Assembly (NCBI GenBank): GCA_030529085.1
Contig: JAUMXM010000004.1
Span: 15,249-71,168 of the forward strand
Length of the DNA stretch: 55,920 nucleotides
Direction of reading: 5' to 3'
Origin: Rikenellaceae bacterium
Lineage (GTDB): Bacteria > Bacteroidota > Bacteroidia > Bacteroidales > Rikenellaceae
The notes under the pieces were generated by a model. That model was not told the DNA's origin. It ran no database searches and saw nothing but the letters and a program-made list of their open reading frames with translations. Position numbers and translations under genes: made by a program. This document shows positions 8,317 through 17,373 of the stretch, one piece after another; the first letter of the stretch is position 1; each line of letters opens with the position of its first letter.

Positions 8317-9012
8317 ATGCTCGAACAATTGAAAGATAAGGTTTGCAAAGCGAACCTCGATTTGGTAAAACACGGCCTCGTGATCTTCACCTGGGGCAAC
8401 GTTTCGGCCATCGACCGCGAGAAGGGTCTGGTGGTGATCAAGCCCAGCGGCGTGGATTACGACGATATGAAGGCTTCGGATATGGTAGTGGTTGACCTCG
8501 ACGGCAAGATCGTCGAGGGCGACCTCAACCCCTCGTCCGACACGGCTACCCACCTCGAGATCTACAAGGCCTTCCCCGAGGTGGGCGGCATTGTCCACAC
8601 CCACTCGACCTACGCCACGGCGTGGGCACAGGCGGGCAAGGATATCCCCAACATCGGCACCACGCACGCCGACTACTTCCACCGCGCCATCCCCTGCACC
8701 GGCTCGATGACGGCCGATCAGATGGGCGAGTACGAGAAGCACACCGGCACGGTGATCATCAACCGCTTCGTGGAGGCCGGCATGAACCCGATGCACACGC
8801 CGGGCGTGCTGGTCAAGAACCACGGTCCCTTCGCTTGGGGTAAGGATGGCGACGAGGCTGTCCACAACGCTGTGGTGATGGAGCAGGTGGCCAAGATGGC
8901 CTTCGTGGCCTACCAGGTGAACCCCGCGCTCGAGATGAACGACCTGCTGGTCGAGAAGCACTACTCGCGCAAGCACGGCGCCAACGCCTACTACGGCCAG
9001 AAGAAAAAGTAA
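8317..9012 (+). CDS. araD: L-ribulose-5-phosphate 4-epimerase
   Basis: Class II aldolase-fold, zinc-dependent enzyme of 231 residues, the normal AraD length. It converts L-ribulose 5-phosphate to D-xylulose 5-phosphate. Visible motifs: [11 protein letters not shown] near residue 25, IKPSGVDYD near 42, [11 protein letters not shown] near 73, and the metal-binding [11 protein letters not shown] near 94-104, with a further His in [10 protein letters not shown] near 168-177. It starts one base after the symporter stop and is followed after 39 bases by araA. Confidence 0.96.
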   Translation: MLEQLKDKVCKANLDLVKHGLVIFTWGNVSAIDREKGLVVIKPSGVDYDDMKASDMVVVDLDGKIVEGDLNPSSDTATHLEIYKAFPEVGGIVHTHSTYATAWAQAGKDIPNIGTTHADYFHRAIPCTGSMTADQMGEYEKHTGTVIINRFVEAGMNPMHTPGVLVKNHGPFAWGKDGDEAVHNAVVMEQVAKMAFVAYQVNPALEMNDLLVEKHYSRKHGANAYYGQKKK

Positions 9013-9041
9013 GAGAGATTCTATTTACGCATAAAAACATT

Positions 9042-9060
9042 TAACTACGTTATGATTAAC
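9042..9060. promoter_or_regulatory. Second copy of the TAACTACGTTA motif at the araA start
   Basis: TAACTACGTTA at 9042-9052 repeats the core of the candidate operator at 5155-5171 and runs into the araA start codon. The overlapping GTTA-TGAT-TAAC at 9049-9060 is a further inverted repeat. It may be an internal operator or an mRNA structure that tunes araA. Confidence 0.4.
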
Positions 9061-10566
9061 GCCTATAAAGATTTTGAGGTATGGTTCGTGACGGGTGCTC
9101 AGCTGCTCTACGGTGGCGATGCAGTCGTTTCGGTTGACGCACACTCGACGACGATGGTCGATGGTATGAACGCTTCGGGTAAGCTCCCCGTCAAGGTGGT
9201 TTACAAGGGCACTGCCAACTCGTCGAAGGAGGTCAAGGATATTATGAAGGCTGCCCAGGCCGACGATAAGTGTATCGGTGTGATGACCTGGATGCACACC
9301 TTCTCGCCCGCCAAGATGTGGATCCACGGTCTGCAGGAGCTGAAGAAGCCGCTGCTGCACCTCCACACGCAGTTCAACGAGGAGATCCCCTGGAACGAGA
9401 TCGATATGGACTTTATGAACCTCAACCAGTCGGCCCACGGTGACCGCGAGTTCGGCCACATCACGGCCCGCATGCGCAGCTCGCGCAAGCTCGTTGTCGG
9501 CTACTGGAAGGATGAGAAGACCCTCGAGAAGATCGCCATCTGGCAGCGTGCTGCCGCCGCATGGGCCGACTCGCAGGATATGCTCGTGATTCGCTTCGGC
9601 GACCAGATGAACAACGTGGCCGTTACGGATGGCGACAAGGTGGAGGCTGAGATTCGCCTGGGCTACCACGTCGATTACTACCCCGTAAGCCAGTTGATGA
9701 ACTTCTTCGACAAGATCACCGACGATGAGGTCGATGCACTCGTTGCCGAGTATTTCCAGCTCTACGACCACGATGCCGAGCTGGAGGATAAGTCGACGGT
9801 TGCCTACGAGAAGGTGTGGAACGCTGCCAAGGCGGAGCTGACGATCAAGGCTTGCCTCAAGGCTACCGGCGCCAAGGCCTTCACGACGAACTTCGACGAT
9901 TTGGGTTACTTCGACCAGATTCCGGGTCTTGCTGCTCAGCGCCTGATGGCCGAGGGTTACGGCTTCGGTGGCGAGGGTGACTGGAAGACGGCCGCCATGG
10001 TGCGCACCGTATGGTTCATGACGCAGGGTATGGGCAAGGGTTGCTCCTTCATGGAGGACTACACGCTCAACTTCGCCGGCGAGGATAGCACGATTCTCCA
10101 GTCGCACATGTTGGAGGTCAGCCCGCTGATCGCTGCCCAGAAGCCTCGCCTCGAGGTTCACTTCCTGGGTATCGGTGTGCGCAAGACCCCGACGGCTCGT
10201 CTGGTCTTCACCTCGAAGACCGGCTCGGGTGTAGCCGCCACGGTGGTCGACATGGGTAACCGTATGCGCCTGATTGTAAACGATGTAGAGTGCGTAGAGC
10301 CGAAGCCGCTGCCCAAGCTCCCCGTAGCCTCGGCCCTCTGGAAGCCGATGCCCAACTTCGAGGTAGGCGCCGGTGCCTGGATCCTGGCCGGTGGTACGCA
10401 CCACTCCTGCTTCTCGTACGACGTGACGGCCGAGTATTGGGAGGACTTCGCCGAGATCGCAGGTATCGAGATGGTACACATCAACAAGGATACGACGATC
10501 ACGGAGTTCAAGAAGGAGCTGCGCATGAACGAGATCTATTATATGTTGGGCAAGGCCCTCTGCTAA
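9052..10566 (+). CDS. araA: L-arabinose isomerase
   Basis: Converts L-arabinose to L-ribulose in the cytoplasm. At 504 residues it matches the family length. Motifs: FVTGAQLLYGG near residue 13, MTWMHTFSPAKMW near 82, GGEGDWKTA near 307, SFMEDYTLNF near 331, QSHMLEVSP near 350 and GGTHHSCFSYD near 445. These carry the catalytic glutamates and the manganese-binding histidines known from E. coli AraA. It sits between araD and araB in one operon, 39 and 22 bases away. Confidence 0.97.
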   Translation: MINAYKDFEVWFVTGAQLLYGGDAVVSVDAHSTTMVDGMNASGKLPVKVVYKGTANSSKEVKDIMKAAQADDKCIGVMTWMHTFSPAKMWIHGLQELKKPLLHLHTQFNEEIPWNEIDMDFMNLNQSAHGDREFGHITARMRSSRKLVVGYWKDEKTLEKIAIWQRAAAAWADSQDMLVIRFGDQMNNVAVTDGDKVEAEIRLGYHVDYYPVSQLMNFFDKITDDEVDALVAEYFQLYDHDAELEDKSTVAYEKVWNAAKAELTIKACLKATGAKAFTTNFDDLGYFDQIPGLAAQRLMAEGYGFGGEGDWKTAAMVRTVWFMTQGMGKGCSFMEDYTLNFAGEDSTILQSHMLEVSPLIAAQKPRLEVHFLGIGVRKTPTARLVFTSKTGSGVAATVVDMGNRMRLIVNDVECVEPKPLPKLPVASALWKPMPNFEVGAGAWILAGGTHHSCFSYDVTAEYWEDFAEIAGIEMVHINKDTTITEFKKELRMNEIYYMLGKALC

Positions 10567-10588
10567 CCCTTAAAAGAAGAGAAAACGT

Positions 10589-12232
10589 ATGGCTAAATAT
10601 GTAATTGGTCTGGACTACGGCAGCGATTCGGCGCGTGCCGTCCTGGTCAATGCCGAGAATGGCGAGACGCTCGCCACGGCTGTCCGCTACTACCCCCGTT
10701 GGAAGGAGGGTAAATTCTGCAACCCCGCCATCAACCAGTACCGTCAGCACCCGAAGGATTATGTCGAGGTGCTAGAGGCTACGGTACGCGAGGTGCTGGG
10801 TGCTGTCTCGTCGGAGGTGGCCCAGAATGTGGTCGGTATCGCCTTCGATACCACCGGCTCGACCCCCTGCTTCATCGATGAGGAGGGTACGCCGCTGGCG
10901 CTGAAGGAGGAGTTTGCCGAGAACCCCAACGCGATGTTCGTTCTTTGGAAGGATCACACGGCTGTTAAGGAGGCTGACGAGATCAACGCTCTCTGCCAGC
11001 GCTGGGAGCCCGACTACTCGGCCTACGAGGGTGGTATCTACTCCTCGGAGTGGCTGTGGGCCAAAGCGTTGCACGTGCTGCGCGAGGATGAGAAGGTGCG
11101 CGAGGCGGCCTACTCGATCGTCGAGCACTGCGAGTGGATGCCCGCCATGCTCACCGGCACGACCAAGCCGAAGGATATCGTTCGCAGCCGCTGCGCCGAG
11201 GGTCACAAGGCAATGTGGCACGCCAAGTGGGGCGGTCTGCCGTCGGAGGAGTTCCTCACGACGCTCGATCCGCTGCTGGCCGGTCTGCGCGATAAGATGT
11301 TCACCGAGACCGAGACGGCCGAGAAGGTCGTAGGTCACCTTACGGAGGAGTGGGCCAAGCGTCTGGGTCTTTCGACCGACGTAGTGGTTGCCGGTGGCGC
11401 TTTCGACTGCCACATGGGCGCCGTAGGTGCCGGTGTGAAGCCCTACACCTGGGTACGCATCATCGGTACTTCGACCTGCGACATTATGGTCGTAGAGCCC
11501 GAGGTGATTGGCGAGAAGCTCATCCCCGGTATCTGTGGTCAGGTCGATGGCTCGGTAGTTCCGGGTCTGATCGGTCTGGAGGCGGGTCAGTCGGCCTTTG
11601 GCGATATCTACGCCTGGCTGCGCCGCGTGCTGGAGTTCCCCTTGAAGGCCATCGTGGGCGATCAGCTCACGCCCGAGGCTTTGGACAAGGCTTGCGATAA
11701 GATTCTGCCCGCACTGACGGCCGAGGCCGAGAAGATTCCCGTGGGCGAGAGCGGTGTGATTGCCGTCGATTGGATGAACGGCCGCCGTACGCCCGATGCC
11801 AACCAGATGCTCAAGGGTGCCATTGCCGGCATTACGCTCGGCACGACGGCTCCGATGCTCTTCCGCGCCCTGGTCGAGGCTACGGCTTTCGGCTCGAAGG
11901 CGATTATGGAGCGTCTGAAGAGCGAGGGTGTGCGCATCGACCAGTGCATCGGCATTGGCGGTATCGCCCTCAAGTCGCCCTTCGTGATGCAGGTGATGAG
12001 CGATGTGCTGGGTGTGCCCATCTCGGTATGCCAGAGCGACCAGGCTTGCGCCCTCGGTGCTTCGATCTTTGCAGCGGTGGCTGCGGGTCTCTACCCCTCG
12101 ATCGAGAAGGCCCAGGAGGCGATGGCTTCGGGGTGCGCCAAGGAGTACAAGCCCAACGCCGAGAACCACGCCAAGTACGAGGCCCTCTACGAGGAGTACC
12201 TCAAGCTCGGTGCCTACTGCGAGAGCAAGTAA
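10589..12232 (+). CDS. araB: Ribulokinase
   Basis: FGGY-family sugar kinase of 547 residues that phosphorylates L-ribulose. The N-terminal phosphate-binding segment is IGLDYGSDSARAVLVN. IAFDTTGSTPCF is near 87-98 and the ATP-domain segment AGGAFDCHMGAVGAG near 267-281. The length is typical of AraB rather than of the shorter xylulokinases. It is the last gene of the operon and is followed by a strong terminator. Confidence 0.95.
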   Translation: MAKYVIGLDYGSDSARAVLVNAENGETLATAVRYYPRWKEGKFCNPAINQYRQHPKDYVEVLEATVREVLGAVSSEVAQNVVGIAFDTTGSTPCFIDEEGTPLALKEEFAENPNAMFVLWKDHTAVKEADEINALCQRWEPDYSAYEGGIYSSEWLWAKALHVLREDEKVREAAYSIVEHCEWMPAMLTGTTKPKDIVRSRCAEGHKAMWHAKWGGLPSEEFLTTLDPLLAGLRDKMFTETETAEKVVGHLTEEWAKRLGLSTDVVVAGGAFDCHMGAVGAGVKPYTWVRIIGTSTCDIMVVEPEVIGEKLIPGICGQVDGSVVPGLIGLEAGQSAFGDIYAWLRRVLEFPLKAIVGDQLTPEALDKACDKILPALTAEAEKIPVGESGVIAVDWMNGRRTPDANQMLKGAIAGITLGTTAPMLFRALVEATAFGSKAIMERLKSEGVRIDQCIGIGGIALKSPFVMQVMSDVLGVPISVCQSDQACALGASIFAAVAAGLYPSIEKAQEAMASGCAKEYKPNAENHAKYEALYEEYLKLGAYCESK

Positions 12233-12257
12233 TCGAGGCCTCAAGGCAAGAAAAAGA

Positions 12258-12289
12258 CCCCGACCTGAAATCAGGTCGGGGCTTTTTTT
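12258..12289 (+). terminator. Terminator after araB
   Basis: CCCCGACCTGA (12258-12268) pairs with TCAGGTCGGGG (12271-12281), followed by C and seven T. The convergent uxuB gene ends at 12342; an A-run precedes the stem, so it may stop transcription from both sides. Confidence 0.93.
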
Positions 12290-12341
12290 GTCGGGGTGAG
12301 TCGGTTGCACTCCTACTCCCCCTCCCACGCGCTCGGCTCGT

Positions 12342-13160
12342 TTATACGCCCGAGAACATCGAGAAACCGCCGTCGATCGGCAGATTGACACCCGTAATGA
12401 AGGAGGCGGCATCCGAGCAGAGGAACTGGATGGCACCGTTGAGCTCCGTGATATCGCCAAAGCGGCGCATCGGGGTATTGGCCAGCACCTTGTGGCTACG
12501 CTCGGTGAGCGAGCCGTCGGGGTTGATGAGCACGGCACGATTCTGATCGCCGATGAAGAAGCCCGGAGCTACGGCATTGACGCGGATACCGTCGCCATAC
12601 TTCAGGGCCATATCCATCGCCATCCACATCGTGAAGTTGGTCACCGCGGCCTTGGCTGCCGAGTAGCCCGGCACGTTGGTCATCGACTGGAGAGCCGCCA
12701 TCGAGGAGATATTGACAATGGCACCCTTCTTTTGGCGCGCCATCACCTCACCGAAGATGATCGAGGGGTAGACCGTACCGTTCATATTGAGGTTCGTCAC
12801 CTTGTTCCAATCCTCAATCTTCATATCGAAGATCGGCTGGTCGGGGCGCAGCGTAGCACCCGGCATATTGCCGCCTGCGATGTTGATCAGGATGTCGATG
12901 CGCCCCCATGCGGCCACCACCTGCTCGGCCACGGCGCGAATCGAATCGAGGTCGAGGACATTGCAAATCAACCCCATCACCTCGCCACCGCCCACGGCGC
13001 GCAGCTCCTCGACACGCTTATCGAGCTGCTCCTGACGAATATCGAGGGCTACCACCTTGGCACCCTGCTCCACAAAGCTGCGGGCAACACTGCCACCCAG
13101 CACACCTCCGGCACCCGTGACAATGGCCACCTTACCGGCAATCGAAAACATTTCGTTCAT
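12342..13160 (-). CDS. uxuB: D-mannonate oxidoreductase (fructuronate reductase), SDR type
   Basis: Short-chain dehydrogenase of 272 residues. VTGAGGVLGG (cofactor site) is near residue 15, the INIAGG segment near 92 replaces the usual NNAG, and the catalytic Ser with YSAAK lies near 150-169. In Bacteroidetes this SDR type stands in for the unrelated E. coli UxuB and reduces D-fructuronate to D-mannonate. Its place 14 bases after uxuA and at the end of the GH67 operon supports this role with glucuronate released from xylan. Activity is inferred from context; the fold is certain. Confidence 0.85.
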   Translation of the reverse strand: MNEMFSIAGKVAIVTGAGGVLGGSVARSFVEQGAKVVALDIRQEQLDKRVEELRAVGGGEVMGLICNVLDLDSIRAVAEQVVAAWGRIDILINIAGGNMPGATLRPDQPIFDMKIEDWNKVTNLNMNGTVYPSIIFGEVMARQKKGAIVNISSMAALQSMTNVPGYSAAKAAVTNFTMWMAMDMALKYGDGIRVNAVAPGFFIGDQNRAVLINPDGSLTERSHKVLANTPMRRFGDITELNGAIQFLCSDAASFITGVNLPIDGGFSMFSGV

Positions 13161-13174
13161 TTTTCTATCGCTTA

Positions 13175-14347
13175 TTATTGTTTAAGTTCATCTCTTACGA
13201 CGGCCATCATACCCTCGACCTGCGCCAGGGCAAACATGCGCCCATGGAACGAGTAGCCCGGGTTGTAGCCTATCTTCTCGTCGCCCAGCATCGTGCGACC
13301 ATGATCGACACGCATCGGGAGGTCGGCGCGCTCCTTCTCGAAGATGCGGATCAGCTCGATGAGGCGACCGCGCCCCTCGAGATGCGAGGCCTCCATAAAG
13401 TTGCCGCCTTCGAGGATGTTGCAGCTGCGCAGGTGGACAAAGTGGGTGCGGGCGGCAAAACGCTCGGCCATCTTCACCACATCGTTGTGCGCCCCCGACG
13501 AGAGCGATCCTGCACAGAAGGTGACACCGTTCATCGGGTGATCGACAGCCTCGAGCAGCCAGGCGATATCCTCCTCCGAGGTGACAATGCGGGGCAGACC
13601 CAGAACCTGGAAGGGGGGATCGTCGGGGTGTACACACATCCGAATTCCCCACTGCTCGCAAGTGGGCATAATCGCCGCGAGGAAGTAGCGCATATTCTCG
13701 CGCAACTGATCGCGATCGATGCCTGCATATTGCGCCAAGAGGCGCTTGAAGATCGCTACGGGGTGCTTGTCGCCCTCGCGGATGTTGCCGTTGATGAAGC
13801 CCTGCGTCTTGACGATAATCGTGTCGATCAGGGCATCGCGCTCGGCCTCGGTAATCGTTTTATCGAGCTCCTCGACGCGGGCCAGCATCTCGGGGCTGTA
13901 CTCTTTTGCTGCCCCCTCGCGCTCCAAGATCTTGAGGTCGAAGTAGGCGAAGCGCACCGCATCGAAATAGAGGGTCGAAGTGCCATCGGCAAGCGGATAC
14001 TCTAAATCGGTGCGAATCCAGTCGATGACGGGCATAAAGTTGTAGCAGACGGTCGTTACACCGGCGCGTCCAAGGTTTTCGAGGCTGATGATGTAGTTGG
14101 CGATGAGCCGATCGCGCTCCGCGCCGCCATATTTGATCGCCTCGCTGACGGGCAGCGACTCGACCACCGACCAGCGCATGCCGTGGTCGGCAATCAGATC
14201 GCGCGTGGCCTCGATCTGCTCCAGGGGCCACACCTCGCCGTTGGGTATGGCGTGTAGGGCCGTTACGATGCCCTCAACACCTATTTGGCGCAACATCGAC
14301 AAGGTAATCTTGTCGTTCGGGCCAAACCATCTCCAAGTCTTCTCCAT
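13175..14347 (-). CDS. uxuA: Mannonate dehydratase
   Basis: Removes water from D-mannonate to give KDG. The 390 residues match the UxuA length. Characteristic segments: WRWFGPNDKITL at the N-terminus, CVHPDDPPFQVLGLPR near 232-247, VTFCAGSLSS near 273-282, THFVHLRS near 298-305 and MRVDHGRTM near 342, which carry the metal-binding Cys/His residues. It starts 7 bases after the alpha-glucuronidase gene and precedes uxuB by 14 bases, so glucuronate release and breakdown are co-transcribed. Confidence 0.96.
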   Translation of the reverse strand: MEKTWRWFGPNDKITLSMLRQIGVEGIVTALHAIPNGEVWPLEQIEATRDLIADHGMRWSVVESLPVSEAIKYGGAERDRLIANYIISLENLGRAGVTTVCYNFMPVIDWIRTDLEYPLADGTSTLYFDAVRFAYFDLKILEREGAAKEYSPEMLARVEELDKTITEAERDALIDTIIVKTQGFINGNIREGDKHPVAIFKRLLAQYAGIDRDQLRENMRYFLAAIMPTCEQWGIRMCVHPDDPPFQVLGLPRIVTSEEDIAWLLEAVDHPMNGVTFCAGSLSSGAHNDVVKMAERFAARTHFVHLRSCNILEGGNFMEASHLEGRGRLIELIRIFEKERADLPMRVDHGRTMLGDEKIGYNPGYSFHGRMFALAQVEGMMAVVRDELKQ

Positions 14348-14354
14348 AGGCGGT

Positions 14355-16391
14355 TTAGTTATGATGAGTCATATTGAGTCGTATCTTCTTCAGCTCCTCG
14401 AGTCGATGCACCGCGGGGGTGACATCCTCGGGGAAAGGCAGGCCGTTGATGCTCTGGAAGTAGAGCAGGCAGGCATCCTTCCACCACAGGGCATCGGAGC
14501 ACTGGATCGTCAGGCGGCGATTGACCGCCTCGAAACGCTCCGCATCAACATAGGGGCGCATCTTTTGCCATGTGGCACGCATCGCCCACACCTCGCTCAA
14601 GCCACGCTCATAGCGGCGGCAAAGCCCCTCCCAGAGGCTCTGACCACTCGCCAACGGGTAGTCCCAGGGAAGGTGATGGAACCACAGAATCAGCTCCTCG
14701 GGGCAGGTTGCGGGGTCGTCGTAGCGCGAACGCAGTGGCTCGGCATATTGGGCCGTAGCCCCCGATCCGCGCGATGAGCGGTCGAAACCGATCCCCTCCT
14801 TGTCAGCCTTGTGGTAGTAGCTCGGCAACCAATCGGGGCGCGCTCCGGGCACGGCACACCACGGCTCGGGGCCGTAGTGGTGCCCCCAGGCAAAGAGGTG
14901 GTGCAGACCCATCGGCATCATATAATCGACACACGCCTCGCGTGAGCGCATCATCAGCTCGGTCATCGGCTCGACAAAGGCCGACTCGGCCGTAAAGGTC
15001 TGACAGAGCCACTCGCGGGCTATCTCCTCCGACGAGAGGGTCACATCCCACGCCAAGCGGCCAAAGGCGTACCAATTGGCCTGAGCGAAGTGGTGACCAC
15101 ACCAATTGGCATCGAGGCCGATATTCGCAACACCTGCAATCGCCGTATGGCTCTGCTCATAGAGGTTGCCATCCGTGGCACGTGCCACCGTAGAGCCGAC
15201 GCCGGCCTGATAGGTATCGGCATCGAGGCACTCCTCGAACAGGGGGGCGAGGTAGACCAAGTGGTTCGAGAATCCGAGGTACTCCTGCGTGATCTGCAGC
15301 TCGGCCATCACGGGCGTTTGGCGCATGGCACCAAAGAGGGGGCTGAAGGGTTCGCGCGGCTGGAAATCGACCGGGCCGTTCTTCACCTGGACAATCACAT
15401 TATCGAGGAATTTGCCGTCGAGGGGCATAAATTCGTCGTAGGCCTGCTTGGCACGATCGGGCTCACTCGGCGCATAGACAAAGGCGCGCCACATCACAAT
15501 GCCGCGATAGGGAGCCAACGCCTCGGCCAGCATATTGGCACCGTCGGCGTGGCTGCGACCGAAGTCCTGCGGGCCGGGAAGCCCCTCGGAGTTGGCCTTG
15601 ACCAAGAAGCCACCAAAGTCGGGCACCAGGGCATAGATCTCCTTCACCTTCTGTTTCCACCAGCGGCGCACCCGCTTATCGAGCGGATCAGAGGTAGGGA
15701 GTCCACCCAGCGCGGCAGGCGACGAGAAGTTGATCGAGAGGTAGACCTGCACACCGTAGGGGCGCAGCACATCGGCGATGAGTTTCACCTGCTCGAGGCG
15801 CTCTCGGGAGAGCATCTCGGGCGAAGCATTGACGTTGTTGAGCACCGTGCCGTTGATGCCCAGCGAGGCGTTGGCTCGGCCATACTGTCGCCAGAGGTCG
15901 ATCTGGGGCTCCTCACGCTGCCACCAAATCGAGCGACCGGCATAGCCGCGCTCGACCGTGCCGTCGAGGTTGTCCCAATGGTTCAGCAAGCGACGTTCGT
16001 AGCTGGGCGACTGGCGCTCGTCGTAGGTGCGCTTCAACCCCGTACCCTGCGCATCGCGCAGCAGGTGGTAGGCACCATAGAGTGCTCCGCGCGGTGAGCC
16101 GCCCACGACGGCCACCGTATCGCCCCCCATCGAGCGCAGGAGGTAATCCTCGGCACCCAAATCATCCAGTGCCTCGGCCACGAAGTTGGCCTTGACCCAC
16201 TCTTCGTCGACCGTCACCACCAAGGGGGTGCACCCCTCGATTGCGGCCACCTCACTACGTGCAAGGTCGAGCATCGAGGTCGTTGCAGCCTCGTTCTTGG
16301 GCAACCAAAGGTCGCTCCCCGTAGCGGCCAAAGCTGCTACGGGGGCGACGATAGCCACGCACGAAAAGAGCCTATGAAATATTCGTCGCAT
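14355..16391 (-). CDS. GH67 alpha-glucuronidase
   Basis: Removes (4-O-methyl-)glucuronic acid from the non-reducing end xylose of xylo-oligosaccharides. It has 678 residues with a cleavable signal peptide (MRRIFHRLF... to about residue 23), so it is periplasmic. The catalytic acid Glu269 lies in KANSEGLPGP; the general-base pair is Asp342 (NGPVDFQ) and Glu370 (TQEYLG). Their spacing (73 and 28) equals that of Cellvibrio GlcA67A (Glu292, Asp365, Glu393). The signature NHWDNLDGTVERGYAG is near 135-150. It is embedded in the xylan operon, 6 bases after the GH43 gene. Confidence 0.96.
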   Translation of the reverse strand: MRRIFHRLFSCVAIVAPVAALAATGSDLWLPKNEAATTSMLDLARSEVAAIEGCTPLVVTVDEEWVKANFVAEALDDLGAEDYLLRSMGGDTVAVVGGSPRGALYGAYHLLRDAQGTGLKRTYDERQSPSYERRLLNHWDNLDGTVERGYAGRSIWWQREEPQIDLWRQYGRANASLGINGTVLNNVNASPEMLSRERLEQVKLIADVLRPYGVQVYLSINFSSPAALGGLPTSDPLDKRVRRWWKQKVKEIYALVPDFGGFLVKANSEGLPGPQDFGRSHADGANMLAEALAPYRGIVMWRAFVYAPSEPDRAKQAYDEFMPLDGKFLDNVIVQVKNGPVDFQPREPFSPLFGAMRQTPVMAELQITQEYLGFSNHLVYLAPLFEECLDADTYQAGVGSTVARATDGNLYEQSHTAIAGVANIGLDANWCGHHFAQANWYAFGRLAWDVTLSSEEIAREWLCQTFTAESAFVEPMTELMMRSREACVDYMMPMGLHHLFAWGHHYGPEPWCAVPGARPDWLPSYYHKADKEGIGFDRSSRGSGATAQYAEPLRSRYDDPATCPEELILWFHHLPWDYPLASGQSLWEGLCRRYERGLSEVWAMRATWQKMRPYVDAERFEAVNRRLTIQCSDALWWKDACLLYFQSINGLPFPEDVTPAVHRLEELKKIRLNMTHHN

Positions 16392-16397
16392 GGCCGC

Positions 16398-17369
16398 TTA
16401 TGCTTTTTCGGTTCCCTCCAGGGTCAGGATACGTCCCTCGGCATCGTACTCCAACTCGACCACCTTCATCGAGCGCAGCCAGGTCAGGCCGCCCGAGGGT
16501 ACCGAGTCGTGGTGGAAGAGGTACCACTTCCCCTTAAACTCCGCGATGGCGTGGTGGGTTGTCCACCCCACTACGGGGGTCAAGATCACACCCTGGTAGG
16601 TGAAGGGGCCGTAGGGGTTATCGCCAATGGCGTAGCACAACTCGTGCTTGTCGCCCGTCGAGTAGCTGAAGTAGTATTTGCCGTTGTATTTGTGCATCCA
16701 CGAGGCCTCGAAGAAGCGGTGGGGATCGTCGGCCGTGAGGGGCTTACCCTCCGCATCGATAATCACCACGGGGCGCGGCTCTTCGGCAAACTGCACCATA
16801 TCCTCCGAGAGGCGCACCACACGTGCCGGCAGTGCCTGCTCATCTCCCTCGGGCAGGTAGGCCGCCTCGAGCGCCTTGTTATCCTTGTAGCGCTGCAACT
16901 GACCGCCCCACAGACCTCCGAAATACATGTAGTAGGCCCCATCATCCTCCAAGATGGCGGGGTCGATGCTGTAGCTACCGCGAATCGGGTCGGCCTCGGG
17001 CTTGAAAGGACCGTAGGGGTTCTTGCTCGTAGCCACACCGATGCGGAAAATATCATTCTTGTCCTTCAGGGGGAAGTACATATAATAGGTATCCCCCTTG
17101 CGTGCCACGTCGCAATCCCAAAGCTGACGACCTGCCCAGGGAATATCCTCGACAGCAAGCACCACACCGTGGTCGGTGAGCTCACCATTCTCGATGTCAT
17201 CGGTCGAGAAGACGTGGTAATCCTTCATGTTGAAGTGGTCGCCGTTGTCGTTCTCCGCAACGCCCGACTCCCAATCGTGCGAGGGGTAGATGTAAAGTTT
17301 GCCATCAAAGACATGGACAGCCGGATCGGCCATGTAATCGTTCGGAACAAGGTATTTAGGTGTTTTCAT
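16398..17369 (-). CDS. GH43 beta-xylosidase, cytoplasmic type
   Basis: Five-bladed propeller glycosidase of 323 residues. The expected catalytic residues are Asp15 (ADPAVHVFDGKLY, base), Asp136 (SIDPAIL, pKa modulator) and Glu221 (FFEASWMHKY, acid). There is no signal peptide, so it probably works in the cytoplasm. That fits the neighbouring inner-membrane symporter importing xylobiose or short xylo-oligosaccharides. It is a bare catalytic domain with no C-terminal beta-sandwich and resembles GH43 subfamily 1 proteins of xylan loci. Arabinofuranosidase activity is possible. Confidence 0.85.
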   Translation of the reverse strand: MKTPKYLVPNDYMADPAVHVFDGKLYIYPSHDWESGVAENDNGDHFNMKDYHVFSTDDIENGELTDHGVVLAVEDIPWAGRQLWDCDVARKGDTYYMYFPLKDKNDIFRIGVATSKNPYGPFKPEADPIRGSYSIDPAILEDDGAYYMYFGGLWGGQLQRYKDNKALEAAYLPEGDEQALPARVVRLSEDMVQFAEEPRPVVIIDAEGKPLTADDPHRFFEASWMHKYNGKYYFSYSTGDKHELCYAIGDNPYGPFTYQGVILTPVVGWTTHHAIAEFKGKWYLFHHDSVPSGGLTWLRSMKVVELEYDAEGRILTLEGTEKA

Positions 17370-17373
17370 AGTG

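Noticed and set aside
6402-8441. A 679-codon antisense frame opposite the SSS symporter
   Set aside because: His/Arg/Asp-rich shadow without hydrophobic core or signal; the symporter on the plus strand is certain.
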